DNA of 64,000 bases from Dryas octopetala (taxonomy: Eukaryota > Streptophyta > Magnoliopsida > Rosales > Rosaceae): contig OY992838.1 of NCBI GenBank assembly GCA_963921425.1, positions 8,246,001 to 8,310,000 on the forward strand. The letters are read 5' to 3'. The notes under the pieces are model-generated. The model did not search any database and was not told the DNA's origin. It worked only from the letters and a program-made list of their open reading frames with translations. The stretch's first letter is position 1; each line of letters opens with the position of its first letter. The position numbers were made by a program, and so were the translations under genes. This document shows positions 33,240 through 53,300 of this stretch, piece by piece.

Positions 33240-34910
33240 CTCCAAATGTACTGTGTTTTTCAGTCAGCTATACCATTTATTTTTGCATTTTATTAATTTG
33301 TAGTCATATACAAGGAGTAAAACAGTGCAAGTACTAGATGTAGTTAGCACATTGAGAGTGACAGACGTTCTAAAATTTGTTAACAGCTCCAAATATTGAA
33401 ATTTGATGGCACTTGTGAATATACAGCTTCTCAGAATCTCATTTCTCATTGTGAAACTTGGCAAAGATAAACATGAATTTGGGAATAGATTCACTTTTTT
33501 TCAAGGCTAAGAAAAATAATACAAGTCTTTCAAACTAAAGGCTGCCCCTTGTGAGCAATAGTGTCATGTGTTTTAGCACTGTATTAAGAATATGTTTAAA
33601 TACTTTGAGGGAGATCCCAAGAGGATGGAATTTTTGAAAGAGTAAAGTCCAAATTGCAGGTAGATTGCAGGCCTTGATGGACGTTTGTAATGCAATGTGA
33701 TCCCTGATTTGTAGGGATAACCATTGATTCAGAAGTCAAAGTAATTCAAACCAAATCGGACATGGCCCGTTAATAATTATGTCTTCCCTAAATAATTTAT
33801 GTCAATGTCATGCAAGCCACAATCTATTAAGTGAGTTAAACATACGAATATTGTATGACATACAAATACATTTAATAATTTATAAATATATATCATATTA
33901 TAAAAAATAAACCCATTAAAATTCTAAGAGTTATAAAATGTGTTTGTATACATACCATAAAATTGTTCTTATTGACTATATCATATAGGCATAGTCATAT
34001 AGGTGCCTAATATGATATAATGTAGATCAATTTATGTCATGTCATCAAATTCACTTTAAATTTATTATCTTCGTGTCATGTTTATCTGACCCATTTTATA
34101 ACTTTAGTGTTATTAATGAAATTGGGTGAACAACCATGTCTTGTCATTTTCATACACCAGTACACTGTACACCACATAGGAAAACTTTTCAAAACCTACA
34201 CCGTGGTCCTAAGTCTAAGCAACCATTAATGGTCCCTTTGTTTGAGCAAGCCAGATCTTTCGGACAAATTGCACCATCGAAGGAGACAAGTAAACAAATT
34301 TGGCCTAATCACTCTTGCCAAGTACATCACATGGATGATGACTTGCACATGGGGAGAATAAGTGAGACTCATCGTTAACATTTTTAATTCATCATTATTA
34401 AAAACATGTTAACAAATTCATACCATTTTTTTTTCCATTAATTTATTAAAACATTGGTGAATCACAATTCCATTTTAATTTTCTTTATGAGAGGGAACAA
34501 AATATTCCACCATCAAGATTCAAGACAATTATCAGACAAGTTCCAAAACCACAGCAAATGGGCCCTTTGCTCCATTGTTTCCCACTTTGTGAACCTAACA
34601 TGGGTCTGGCTTCACAATGTTCGGTATGGGGAGAGGAACTTACAAATCAATTTTCTTCCATAACAATGTGAATCCAAAGCATACTTCAAGAACCCTTTTA
34701 CAGCCTGTACTGTTTAAAGAAATGAAGAAAAACAAAAGAGAAAAGGAAACCCAAGAATTTTGAAAGCACATAAAGCACATTTTTAGGGAATGATAAAGTG
34801 AAGATCGAATTTGACTACCACACCTTCAATAATGTATGACTTTATTGAGCTTCTACCCACAAATGAGTATGGTGGAGGAAAATACTTGTGTCACTTTCTG
34901 TACAACACCC
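33240..34910. other. Spacer between PMI1 and the convergent unknown gene
   Basis: AT-rich, with the PMI1 3' flank at the left and the 3' flank of the minus-strand gene at the right. Short plus-strand frames over 34811-35166 are antisense shadows of the last exon of that gene. No other gene is seen. Confidence 0.5.
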
Positions 34911-34914
34911 CCCT

Positions 34915-35670
34915 TTATTCCATGGTCCTCCTCTTTGTCAGACTTCTTATCCAACCCTGCTTCCTTACCTTGACTCCTTCCACCTTGTTGTTGACATGGC
35001 ACGCACTGCCCTTGTTGGACCTCTTCCATCTGATGAGCTGGAACAGGTGCCCAATCCTCTTCCGCCACCTAAGCGGGGTGTGAGATTTCCCATGCTCTAT
35101 CACACACTTGGTCTCCTTGGCCTCCTTGCTGAAGTTGTGATTCCAGGACATGTTGCAATGATCTAGGGACACCTTAGAGACTTTGTTCTTCTCCCATGAA
35201 GCAACTCCATTCTCTTCAAACTTGATTGATATGAATGAGTCTGCAAAACCCGTTTGGATAGTGAATGTGTCGTTACGGTGGGTGCCCAAAGAAATTCAAA
35301 ATACGTGCAAACACCCGCAAATTACACACATGCATATCATATATGATTGGTGCTTAATAGTTGTATATGTATGCTTAGGACATGATTTTTTTTTTTTGAC
35401 CAATATGCTTAGGACATGATTAAGTGGTTAGTTACAACATTAAAATGGATGCAAGAAAAGGCCTAATATTGGCTCCCTCCTATGTTCTCATTTGCCCAAT
35501 TAAAAACAATTGTAATTCCTAAAGTAAAATGCTAATTGTATCAATTTTGTCTTCCAACTTTCTTTTACAACGTGTATGGGACATGATATGCACTACATTA
35601 TTGCAATAAAAAAACAACAATGTTGTAGAGCTCAATGTACATTGCAATAGTTTCATTATTATTGTGTTGG

Positions 35671-35741
<71 letters not shown>

Positions 35742-36984
35742 TGAGTATTTTTTTTGGCCAACCGAGAGAAGGTTGAGTATAAGCAAAGAGAAAGGATTGA
35801 TTATGAGAGGAAAACAATTGGAAGTTTGAACTATAAATAAGGTAATATGTAATTATCACACTACTTTTGCTTAATATAGAGAACATTTATTTGGAAAAAA
35901 AATAAATATGGAGTCCATTTAAGATATATCTAAAGAGGGTTTTTTTTTCTAATAAATAATCTAGATTTGAAGGAGTTTAATTAGTGCCCTTTACTTATTT
36001 TGAAATGAATAACCAAATGTAATTGCACAAAAGCTCATAAAGAGTCAAGACAACTATAATTTACTTTAAGCAAGAAGTTTAATTAAATGCCTCATTTACT
36101 TTAAAACCAAAACAAAAAAGAAACAAACAAATGTAGCTTGGCCAGTAGGATGTAGCCTTTTCAGAAAACAATTCTTAAATAAATCATTTTCTTATGAAAC
36201 CTAAGTCAGAATGATTAGACAATCCGTCAACAGCTCTTGAATTATATTTCATGGACGTTGTAGTAATTATCACAAGGTCCATGATTAATTTCAAATCCCA
36301 TTCCCCCCTCCCAAAGAAAAAAAAAAAAAAAACAGATGCTTCTTCATGTATGTATGTCCCTAAAATCCCAACTCTGTTTATGCTATCTGACAACTGATTT
36401 TCCTTTTCATATTGTTATGGGTCTTGAACAACCAATGTGATTTGTTTTAAAAGTAACTCCTGCATCTCCAATCTGCCATTACATAGTTTTGTATGAACCT
36501 ATAATTTTGTCATTATTACACAAAAAAGTAATTAATTAAGCAAGCAACATAGGCCAAGCCAACACACACAAACAGACACATACAAATCCAACTCCTTAGG
36601 ACCTTAACCTTGTTTATATCACCAGCAATTAACTCATGGCCACTAAAGAGAAGAAAATTTGCCACAGACCCATATGAAAACATTACCTTCTTGGCTGGTG
36701 GAAGCATCTTGATCCAAGCTGTAATTATCTGCAGGTTTCCAGTGTGGGAATTCAAGCCGGTTGAGAAAAGAGCTGAAAGCAAAGATCTTGGGAATGCCAC
36801 TTTGACTACTTCTATGAGTACTGCCTCTGCTGGAAGCTGAGGCATGGTGGTGGTGGTGGCCTTTTCTTGAAGCCAATATGAGAAGCCTCTCAGTCAAGCA
36901 GAGTGAGCAGACCCCAACAACCACCTCTTTGGGGTGGAAATAGCAGTAGGAGTTGTCTTCTCTGTACCCATTTTTGCCGTTCAT
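34915..36984 (-). CDS. Plant-specific Cys-rich basic protein of unknown function, two exons
   Basis: Exon 1 (36984-36687) and exon 2 (35240-34915) join through a split Asp codon (G|AC) across a 1446-bp GT-AG intron, giving 207 residues. The N-terminus has C14, H17, C26 and C29 (YCYFHPKEVVVGVCSLC, then ERLLILA), like the short zinc-knuckle start of OCTOPUS/DUF740-type proteins. Exon 2 is strongly basic (SFISIKFEENGVASW, LRWRKRIGHLFQLIRWKR, then GWIRSLTKRRT). I recognise it as a conserved plant family but know no function. Exon 2 alone has no usable ATG, which is why both exons are needed. A TATA-like box lies at 37128-37134. The intron contains a long (GA)n/(TC)n tract. Confidence 0.8.
35674..35739. 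repeat. (GA)33 microsatellite in an intron
   Basis: An uninterrupted GA run of about 66 bp within the intron of the minus-strand unknown gene, read as (TC)n in the transcript. Confidence 0.95.
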
Positions 36985-37127
36985 GTTATGGAATTGAGAT
37001 TTGAGAAAAGGTGAGGGTTGAAGAAGAAAGAAGAAAGTGAAAGTGAGAATTTTTGTGACCCTGAAAAGAGAGAATGTTAAGTTTGTGTCTCAGAGAATAC
37101 ACACGGTATGTGTGTATGGTGGAAGCC

Positions 37128-37134
37128 ATTTATA
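37128..37134 (-). promoter_or_regulatory. TATA-like box of the unknown minus-strand gene
   Basis: Reading the minus strand, TATAAAT lies about 144 bp before the ATG at 36984. This fits a leader of roughly 110 bp. Confidence 0.45.
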
Positions 37135-37139
37135 GTTTG

Positions 37140-38729
37140 GAAACAACTGTGGATCAACGGAGGTGATCATGAGGTTGGCCCACAAGTCAATTTGACCAAT
37201 ATAATAATAAAATGTAGGAATTGAACATGTATAGACTATCTTGGCCAAAAAAAGAACATGTATATTGGGAATTTTGAGAGGTGTTGTGAGTTTCAAGGCA
37301 TCTCTAACTGCTTGATTTCACTAAGTAGACATTTCACATGGCTAAGTTCCAAAGTGTAAGAGTCATCAAACGTGTAAAATTTCTGTTCATTTATTTTCTT
37401 TGGCATCGGACTATGGGAGAGAGTGTGATATCATGGACATTATATTGGGATATGGGACGCTTATAAGGCTAAAATAAATAACTTATTGAAAGCAATATAA
37501 TCCAATTAGTAAGTTTTTGGGTTTAACTTAAGTACAAGGAATGTTGAAGAAATGAATCAGGATTAAGATTAAAAATTGATTTCAACTAATTATTTTGTGT
37601 ACCACCTTTATAATAAGGATAAGATTGTATATATGAATTTCACTTTTATTAAAGAGATGATATGCAAAATAATTAATTAAGATGATACAAAATCTGTATT
37701 AACTTGGACCAAAAAGAGGAAAGGAGGACTAGGCATCAAACAATGGGTATTAAGTTCGAATTCCAGACTTCCATTATAGTCAGGTTGAGTAGGGCCAACC
37801 ATTTTTCTCAACTTATAATAAATGTAAAAAATATACTGTTAAGACTTGTTTGATATGCCGTATTAAGTTGTAATGGACTGGAGTGAAATGGTGTAGTCTA
37901 ATATGGCCAAATAATCAATAGAGAGTATGGTCCAATATAATACAGTTAAGTACAATTCAGTCTAATCCAATCCTTTTGCCTATTTTCTTGACATCAGACT
38001 GCTTCACTTAATTTGCTGATATTTCCTACTTTTCAAGGCACAATGTGAAGTATTCGTTCTAGATTTCTAGTGCTTAGAGATGGAGTCAACTGATACTGAT
38101 GCATTTCAGTCGATTATGGTAGATCTTAATTCTTAAACATGTATTTCCTAAAGTGAAGACTTGATTGCCCTTGGAATTTGACAAACCAACCCAAGTAGGC
38201 AAGTACCCAAAGTACCCAACCCTATCGAAAACAGTTTAGTTTGGAGTCTTTGGACATGGAGTCGGCCACTGGCATGTGGGTTGAAGTCAAAAAGTGCGAC
38301 TCCCACTTGATCTCAACTTTATAAAATATAAAGGCATGGGATGTAACTAAAGCATAGGGAATGCAAAAGTGCTTAAAGCCTTTTGGGTTTAGGGTGTGGA
38401 CTATGAGCCTTGGTAGCCTTGTGTAGGTGTTTAGGGCATGCCCCTCTATAATAGAGGCTGTGGTGTGAGTGTGTGACTGGTTTTCATCACATCTTGGAAA
38501 AGGCTGTGGTGCATACCTTTCTCCAACAACTGAATGTTAGTATAGGTGAATGTGGTGTTTAGTAATTAAAATCTTGGCCTAGGCTTAGATTTTGCAAATT
38601 CCTTGTGAAAGCAAAAATTAATGTTTTCTTTTTATATGTTATTACCAACCGTCCCTTGTTGGGCATTTCTTACTCAATCATCTGATGGGCATTTGCAGGC
38701 CTCGTGGTGTCTGTGTGATCTCCTCTTTG

Positions 38730-38776
<47 letters not shown>

Positions 38777-39610
38777 GAATGCAGTGGAGTGGGGTATGAA
38801 TGGAACATCCTAAAAGGGGCATAAAGGTGATGGAAACAAAGAAAGTAATGGGCACATGGGTGGCGGGGGTGGGGTTGCTTCTAATTTCGTTGCCTCCAGT
38901 CAATCTGGTTCGTATCAATGGATGGACCAGAGTTGGATGATGAAACAGCTCTCCCTTCACTTCTAGTTTCTATTTGCTTCTTTATTGTCTAGTAGACTAG
39001 TACTACTCAAATCTCAATATCACTTTCCAAACTCTAGAAACAACTATCTCTTTTCAACTCTCCCTTCTCTTTTCTTATACAAAGAAAAAAGAAATGAAAT
39101 ATTTCAAATTTATGGAAATTGAATACCGACTCCAACAGGTATTAATGGATCAGCAAATCGTTTTCATGGTTGCTTTCCAAAGTGTCAAATTCTTTGGGAA
39201 CCAAATTTTGCAACATAGTATGGGCAGGACAAGACAAGACCAAATAAATTTCACATATGAACAATGGGCCCATAGCCTCAACCCTTGTGTATGTAAATTC
39301 TGGTCATTCTTGATCCTTTCACAAATTGATAAACTTGGGAAGTCTTAGTTTCCATGCTGTAAATCAATAAATAACTCGAGTAAGCTAATATATATTATCA
39401 AACAACTCTTATTATCATTTTTTTGATTGCTTTGAGTAGCTAATACAATTAAACTCTAGACATGCTTAATTTGTTTGTCTTTCTGATTTTTTTTCCTAAC
39501 ACTAAACCTTGGCTTGCATTAAATCTGGCAAGGGCAAAATTGAGGGAATCTGGCAGGGCTCCTTAACTCATCGCGATCTTCCACGCCAAACAACAAGCCC
39601 GGGTTTTCTG
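37140..39610. other. Intergenic region with one microsatellite
   Basis: No protein-like frames are seen. An (AG)n run lies at 38732-38774. The right end (about 39480-39615) is probably the LACS9 3' UTR. Confidence 0.5.
38732..38774. repeat. (AG)n microsatellite
   Basis: About 21 uninterrupted AG units in intergenic sequence. Confidence 0.95.
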
Positions 39611-39615
39611 AAGAA

Positions 39616-45475
<5,860 letters not shown>

Positions 45476-46209
45476 CTTTCAAGCACTGTCTATTCCCAAG
45501 AGAATATGCTAAATTCAATCCTGAAAATGGAATAATATCCAGTCAATTTATTTAACTAAATAAAAATAAATCCTATATATGGACTACCAACCAAATATCA
45601 CATTTGCCACCAAATTACAGTAGCAACTAGAAATCAGAATGAAATGGGTAATACAAGAATTCTTTATTGTCTGAAAACAAAGGCAAACTTCTTGTCCTGG
45701 TGATATATATTATTCTAATATTGATTAATTCTTCGAGACTTTAACAGTGAGCTCACATTTTTTTTTTTCACTTTTCATTTATTTATTTATAATTTTCTAT
45801 TTATGAGCTAGCAAGCATGAAAACAGAGCAGTCCTATGAAGTCATGAACTCCTCAAACACAACAGCAGCGAAACGAAAATAAACGAGTTGAGAATTTCAG
45901 AAAAAGCGCACATTGTAACACATAGCATAGAAGCAGAATTGAAAAGCAAACGTGAAGTCGCAGAAAGCAAAAACATCAGAAACACGTTTGAGAAGCAGAT
46001 TCGTGCTTTTTTGTTTTTGGGAGGGAGTACCTTGTTGAAGCCGAAGCACCGAAACTGAAACACAGAAACGAATTCAACTCATCGGCATTGCGAGAACGCA
46101 AGCAATGAATTGGAAACGAGGCGTTTAATAGTAGAGAGACAGAGAGAGAGAGAAAGAAAGAGAGCAAGCTGAGGCGGAGAGATCGAGAAGAAGGAAGTTG
46201 GAGTTTCGG

Positions 46210-47200
46210 ACTGAGTGGAAGTGGTTTTATTTTGTTTTGGTTTTTGTATTTATTTATTTATTTTTGGTTATATAATTGAAGGCGCGGGTTGGTTCGGCGA
46301 ATATGGGCCGTAGAATAATGGGTAATGGACAGGGCGGGATATGGTGCATGCGGCCCAAATGGTTTTTGTCTTCGATTTCACTTTTATTTTTCTTTTTCTT
46401 TTTCTGTTTTTTTTTTTTTTTTTTTAAAGAACAAAACAAAAAAGTTGTTAGATTTGATTGATTGATTGAATGATTGTGTCGCTTAGAGAGCCATCGGTCT
46501 AACCGCCTGGCATAACATGAAAGATGAGGATAGGGACCAGGACAGTGCTTTTAGGCCACCAAATCTAAATTGATAGGTACAACAGTCTAATTAGTTGTTA
46601 ATTTGGTGAGATAAGTAGACAGGTTGAAAATTCAATAGAGTATGAGTAAGTTAGTAACTAATATAGCAGCTTGATTTATAAATACGTCATTAAAATTGTT
46701 TAATGAAATAGAAATATAGTAGACATTTCTTATACCATTAATGACAAGCCATATTGAATCATTCATAATGAACTTGAGCATTTATATTGTAAATGTTCAT
46801 TGGCACAAAAGGCTCAAATGGTAAGAGGAAAGAAATAAGGAACTGAATATTGTAAAATTATGCAACATCAGTGATATTTGATTCAAAAATACTTCCAACT
46901 TAGAAAACTACTGCAAAATATCACATATATTGTTAGCAAACCAAAGTTCAAATGGATGGAGTTCTTTCTTACATGTCATGTGAAACAATTCATATCAAAA
47001 TACCCAAACTACCCTTTTAGTCATCAATTGAAATGCCAAAGTGTGGCTTACTTCGGTCTCATTTCTCAAGGTAGACGTCTGTATAAAGTATAAACAATGA
47101 GTATGGAGAAAACTGAGAAAATATCAATAGAGGAAACATATAATAGGCACAGATACAAAATGGTTGTGAGAATTTTTTACAGCTCTAACATATGTTACAA
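46210..47200. other. Spacer between LACS9 and the TPR8-like gene
   Basis: Contains the LACS9 promoter side (46150-46450, with T-rich and A-rich runs) and the TPR8-like 3' flank. No gene is recognised. Confidence 0.5.
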
Positions 47201-47204
47201 TTGT

Positions 47205-50200
47205 TTAGTTTGGTCTTGGTCTTTCATTTGTAGTATCTTGTGAGTTTCCATTGGATGCTGCCCCAGAAAACATTTCCATCACAGATCTCAAAGCTCCTGT
47301 TATATCCTCAGGCACTTGCTCACCAAAGTTAAAATTGATGTTACCCCCAATCCTTATTTCCGGTTCATCATCAAATCCGAAATTGCTAGCATCTCCTTGG
47401 CTATCTGGAGAGTGTTGTCCTTGGTTTGCATTCCCAGCCATGTTCATAAACATATTTGCAAACTCAGCAGGAAGAGCACCTGTATTAAATGGCACAGAAC
47501 CGAATGGGGGTGGTGCAGCATGGCTTCCTGACCCTCCTGTAGACTGGTTATGGTTTTCTGAACTACTGCTACTGCTAAACGAAAACGAACTTGTGTTCTG
47601 TATAAGGTGAGGGGAAAAAGGATTACTTAAAAGTAATAAAACATGTTATGGAATGAAATAAATTAGCAAAATTTATCAAAAGGTGACTTCCGACCTCCAA
47701 GACATGCACTAAATTATTGACCCATGTTATACATTTACTCTACATGGATTCCAAATATAAGACATCTTTTTCTTTCTTCTATTGTTTTTCTTCTGAACTC
47801 AATATAAGAAATCAGGCATAAAAAGCAACCAGTTAATAAATAATATCCTTCTCCCCAAGAAAAGGATCATGTTACTTAAGCTTGCCTTCTCCTTCTTAGG
47901 GCAGTTCAGATGAAAGAAAGATAAAGAAATTAGTCAAATAGCAAGAAGCATGATAACTAGTACTAGTGTCACCAACAACATAGTATTATAGACCTGTCTT
48001 CTAGGAGATGGGGATTTAATCTTAAGATCAATGTATTACCTGACCACGTTCTGCTCTTTGCTGCTCCTCTGTCAATTTCTGCTCAGCCACCTATTGGTTT
48101 AAAAATAACAAAGCAGTCAAAGTAGTAAATCTTAAGAAATAAAGCGAAGACGAAGGCACACAAAACCAACCCGAATATTTTCTTTGACAGCTTCATTATT
48201 TGGATCCAATTGCAAGGCTGCATGAGTAAAATCCCCCAATTAGGTATGAAAATTTTAACCACTACCTTTTTTTAATAAATCTGCTTCCCATTCTTTTAGT
48301 ATACTATATGTCTATATTAGCTTGACATGATAGGTACTCAAGAAAGATTCTCTCTACTAACCTTTCTTAAATCCTTTATCAATAGCATCCCTGTAGTTCC
48401 CCTGTGCATAATAAGCTAATCCCAGCCGACTGTATGCCTTGCTGTAATTTGGGTCAATTTCTATGGATTTAAGGCAATCTCTGATTGCTTCAGCATATTT
48501 GTGTATATGAGTGTAAGCAGCTGCCCTGAATGTGAATCTCAGATATATCAATTAAAATTTGCAGTTTCTTTTTTTTTTTTTGGGGGGGGGCTATTCACAC
48601 CACCTAGATGTGCTGAGTTGACCACCCCCTTAAATTTTTACCCATTTTTGCCCATTTTGACCCTGCATAAAAAAAAAAAACTCACCCCTCCAATTTTGGC
48701 CGGCCACCACTCCCAGCCCTCCCCGCCGCCGGCGCGACCCACCCAGCCCTCCCCGCCGCCGGCGCGACCCATCCAGCCCTCCCCTCCACTGGCACGACCC
48801 GCCCAGCCCTCCCCTGGCCCGATCTCCCTTCTTTCTCTCTCTTCCCTCTCTCTGCCATCTTCTCTCTCTCCCCTCTGTCTGCCTCCCTCCCTCACCGGAC
48901 CACCATGGGTGGCCGGCGCGACCCCATAGACCTCCAGATCGGGGGTGGGGGATGGGTGCGACGGGGGCTGGGGCTGGGGGGTGCGACAGGGGCTGGGCTT
49001 GGGGTGAGGAGGTGCGGGCGGGCTGGGGATGGGTGCGACGGGGGCTGGGGCTGGGGGGTGCGACGGGGACTGGGCTTGGGGTGAGGGGGTGCGGGCGGGC
49101 TGGGGATGGGTGCGACGGCGGCGGGGCTTGGGGTGAGGGGGTGCGGGCGGGCTGGGGAGGGGCTGGCTGGGTGGGGGAGTGGTGGCTGGGTGGGGGAGGA
49201 GGAGAGGAGGGGAGATGCGGTGGGGAGGGGTGGGGTCGCGCCGGCGGTGGGGAGGTGGTGGGGTTGCGCCGGCGGCGGGGAGAGGTGGCTGGCCAAAATC
49301 TGGAGAATGGGCATGCAGGGGCAAAATGGGCAAAAATGAGCAAAATTTTAGGGGGGTGGTGAACTCAGCAAAATAGGGTGGTGTGAATAGCCCCCCCCTT
49401 TTTTTTTTTGGGTCAAACTAATTTGCAGTTTCAAGAAAACAATATGGGTGGCAATTTGATGCAACCAGACAATATGAGTCAACATTTTACCAGAGTGCTA
49501 CCTAAAATAATATTGACTTACCATCAAACATTTGAAGAATGATTTGTCCATATTGTCTTGACAATGCAACTCTGTTCTTTCTTTGACAATTTTTCAATGA
49601 CTTTTTACTTTTTCTGGACAATTGAAAAATGGGAAACTTGAAAAAGAAAATGAAAACTTGAGACTCCCCTTTCAAGCTTAGATTACGGATATAGTTTACA
49701 TTATTTTCTCACTGTGTACTAAGAAAACTAGCATGTTAAGGTACCATTTTTTTAGAATTGAATATAATCTGAATATATTGAGAATTTTCTTTCAGATTAA
49801 TCACAACAGTTATCTTTCTGAGTCATTCCTTGTGTGAAAACCAAGAAAATGTGAAAAATTGAAACTTTATGAATAATTATTAATACCAAAAGTTTAAGAA
49901 CAAGTTGGTAGTGCACCTGTTACAGTGGTAAACAGCATTATTTTCACAAAGTGCAATGGCACAGTCATACAACTCAATTGCCCTGAGGTACTGCTTTGAT
50001 AGCATGGCCCTATTACCTAACAAAAGAAAATCACATAACAGAATTAGCCTCTGATCAGATTTATCAGAATGTTGATATTGCAGTACTCATCTGTATGTAG
50101 AGTGACATATTTCATGAAGCATAATATAAGATGCAGATATTCACCAATGCCTTTCCTATTACTAAGACCAGGTTAGAAAACATATAGATCTTGATTGAAA

Positions 50201-50248
50201 TGCATTTTGTCTTTTCCAAGGATATACAAAAATGAAAATTGGCATTAC

Positions 50249-50315
<67 letters not shown>

Positions 50316-53300
50316 TAAAATGAATGGGCTTTAAGTCAGACTTCCTCAAATTTACTGAAAATTGACATTGTAAAATTAGTTCAACAGCGAATCACTGAAA
50401 ACCTTATCGAAGGCATTTGAGCTTTAAATACCTTGTAATTTGAAGGTCTCGGCCAGGTTTTTAGGACTGAACTCCTCACATCCAGATGTTTCCATCTCCT
50501 GAAGCAGCACATGAATTTTTCTTATTGAAAAGGCTTTTAAATGTGATATAGTAGCAAGCACAATATTGGGGTTAAAAACTTAGTGAGTACAATATTATGG
50601 CATTAATGGACACCAAGCAACAAAAAAATTTACAAGGATGCGAGCAATAAATTTATCTTAATATTTTGTAAGTTATGGTTGTAGGATTGATTTTGATGGA
50701 CATCTCATTCATCCTTCCTGTAGAATTTTTTTTTTTTAATAGAAGTTATGTTTCCTATTTAAAAAAAAATGTTTTTCATGCAACTTCAAAGATGCAGTTT
50801 TTTTATGGAATATCATATACTCATATGTAACCCAACAAAAGGAGAGAGAGAGAGAGAGATAGAACATACAATTAGAGCACCATGGAACAAATTAGATGCT
50901 TTCTCTAATCTCACCGAGTCATCACTACCATCAGGCATGATCCTAAAATAAAGACTTCTCTCAAGCGCAGAAAAGAATTGCCCAAAGAGTGCATCTTTGG
51001 AGTCCCCTGCCAATAATATAATCATCACGAGCAAATTCAATATGCACGTAATTATCAAAATGTAGCAAGAACTTAAAACTATAAAAACCTTTATTTCTAT
51101 TCTAATTAAAATATGAGATCCACAGCAGACTACATTAATGGATGTACAAAATTCAAATCTGATTGGACTAAAGTATTTTGTTTTCTTTGAGCAAGAACCT
51201 TCAAAACAATTAAATACCAGTGCTTTTTGACATTATCATCTTACCAGGAAATTTTAATTTACAAAGTAATTTGTTAAAAAACAAATCTGCTTATTGGATG
51301 AGCAAAGAATTTCAGTGAGAAATGCCAAGGGAATGTCACCCTGTACACAAGTTGTATTACACAATTAAGACAAAATTATAATAATAGATCATCCATTGAA
51401 TTCTTTGACAAATCCAGTGGGGTTCTCATCTTCGTTTCAAAAACATGAAAAAAAAAATTTATAGTGTCAGTTAAAATATAGTGAGAGAAAAAAAATATCA
51501 TCTTTTTTCCTTTTTTCTTCTTTTGAAAAAATTGTCATTTATCAATATCAAATAAGATTTTTTACAATATAAGGATAACCTACTGTTTAGATTCACTGCA
51601 ATGACAGATTGTTAGTGTTATGTGTCTGTGCTTCAAGCTATTTCAGTTTATCCTTTACAAGCTTTATACAGGTTCCTCTTGATTAGTTATCAAAACCATA
51701 CATTTAGATGTCAGTAAAACAAACACCCAAAATAAACTCTCTTTTTTAAGGATTTCCATCATTCTCTAAGATTATGATCCAATTTCTCCACATGAGGATT
51801 TTTTTTTTTTTTTTTTATAGCATCACGCTCAAACAGGGTGCATTTAGTAGCATTGTTAACAGCAATTGGAACAGAAGTGCAATCCCTATAGATGAATTAA
51901 GTCATTGAAGATGCAACAGATAATGTTCCCACTGAGGGTATGCACCCAAGGATGATTTTCATTTACAAAAGTGGAAGCAAATTCAGCCACACAATCCAAC
52001 GAGACAAGGACACACATAAACGAAACTATGAACCTAGAATTAGAAAGAGAAAAACAGCAAGACAGTACATAATACCTAATGCATGGTGCTTACTTGTCAA
52101 ATCCTCACCCTGATTAAATTAGAAACATGAAACAGAGTCAAACTCAACACAAAAAATTCAATCTCATAATAACTACATCATAATATCCATATAGATGAAA
52201 CTCTAAAAGCATCATTCAATGAAAGATCTTAAAGAAACTGAAAATAAAGTAAAAGCATCAAGAAGAACACAAAAGGCAAATGTTCTTATATCAGGAAACA
52301 ATAGTGATAGTCTTATATTTAGAATTTTATTGAATAACCAAACTTAATTAAAGTATACTTATGTAAATCCATTCAACAATCAACACCCCAACAAAACAAC
52401 CAAATAATGAACAAATATTACAAAAGAAATCTCATCTTCCCTTCTCTTCATCTAGGCACACATTCCTCTTCTATTTCCCCACTGTAATGAGATGGTTTTC
52501 AACCAAATTATAACCAATATATACACCTAAGACCTGGCCTTTAGCTATATATCAAATATATAATCTTAGGCACTATATTGGTCCTGATATTTAGAACTTG
52601 TTACAGTCATTCTCTAAATATTCACTTTCTCTAGCTTTTTATAACTAAACACACAAAAATCAAAAGAGAAAAAACCCCAACTTGGTCCTTTTCCTTCCTC
52701 TTTCCTGCTCTTATATTACCCCTCTGTATCTTTTAACATCCTCATTCCCTTCCATTGAAAAAAAGGGAAATGCCTACCACTCCCCCATTAGTCCAGTTTT
52801 CCCCAATTTCTCAGCATCAGATCGTAGGCAAGTTGACATTTTCGTGTGCATATTAAGTTATAGAAGTTTGAAAAAATAATACTATTCAATGCATTACACC
52901 CCATGACAATTCACTTAACAATTATATATATGAATGGACAAGAAAATGAGCAAACACCAGAGATTTTGATGACTTTGAAAGATTGGCATCAGCAGCACCC
53001 TGAGCAGCTGATGAATTAGGAGCATCAACTGAGATTGACCCATGACCATTATCAGATTTATTCTCCGGAAGCTTGTTATATTCCAGTGAACTAAAAATGT
53101 CAACCAGCGAATTGGGTTTAATGCAATCATCAGGAGGACATGTATCAAGCTTAAAAGCCTCCTCCAGACAATCTTTTGCAACCTCAAGGCCTTCACGATC
53201 AGCACCAGAAGCTGGTTCAACTGCCCCAAAGGAAGCAAACCATAGCCAGTTATGGAGTGTGAGTGTGAGTGTGTGACTAAGGCATTTAAAATAAATAAAA

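Noticed and set aside
34811..35166. Plus-strand frames opposite the unknown gene's second exon
   Set aside because: They are antisense shadows of the minus-strand exon, which splices in frame with exon 1 and has conserved phrases.
37735..37790. A short tRNA T-loop-like phrase (AAGTTCGAATTCCAGAC)
   Set aside because: No acceptor stem, anticodon arm or D-arm can be assembled around it. I found no convincing tRNA or rRNA gene in the window.
48630..49362. Several long Pro-rich or Gly-rich open frames on both strands (up to 237 codons)
   Set aside because: They come from GC-rich tandem repeats inside an intronic transposon-like element. Overlapping frames on both strands are equally open and none matches a protein family.
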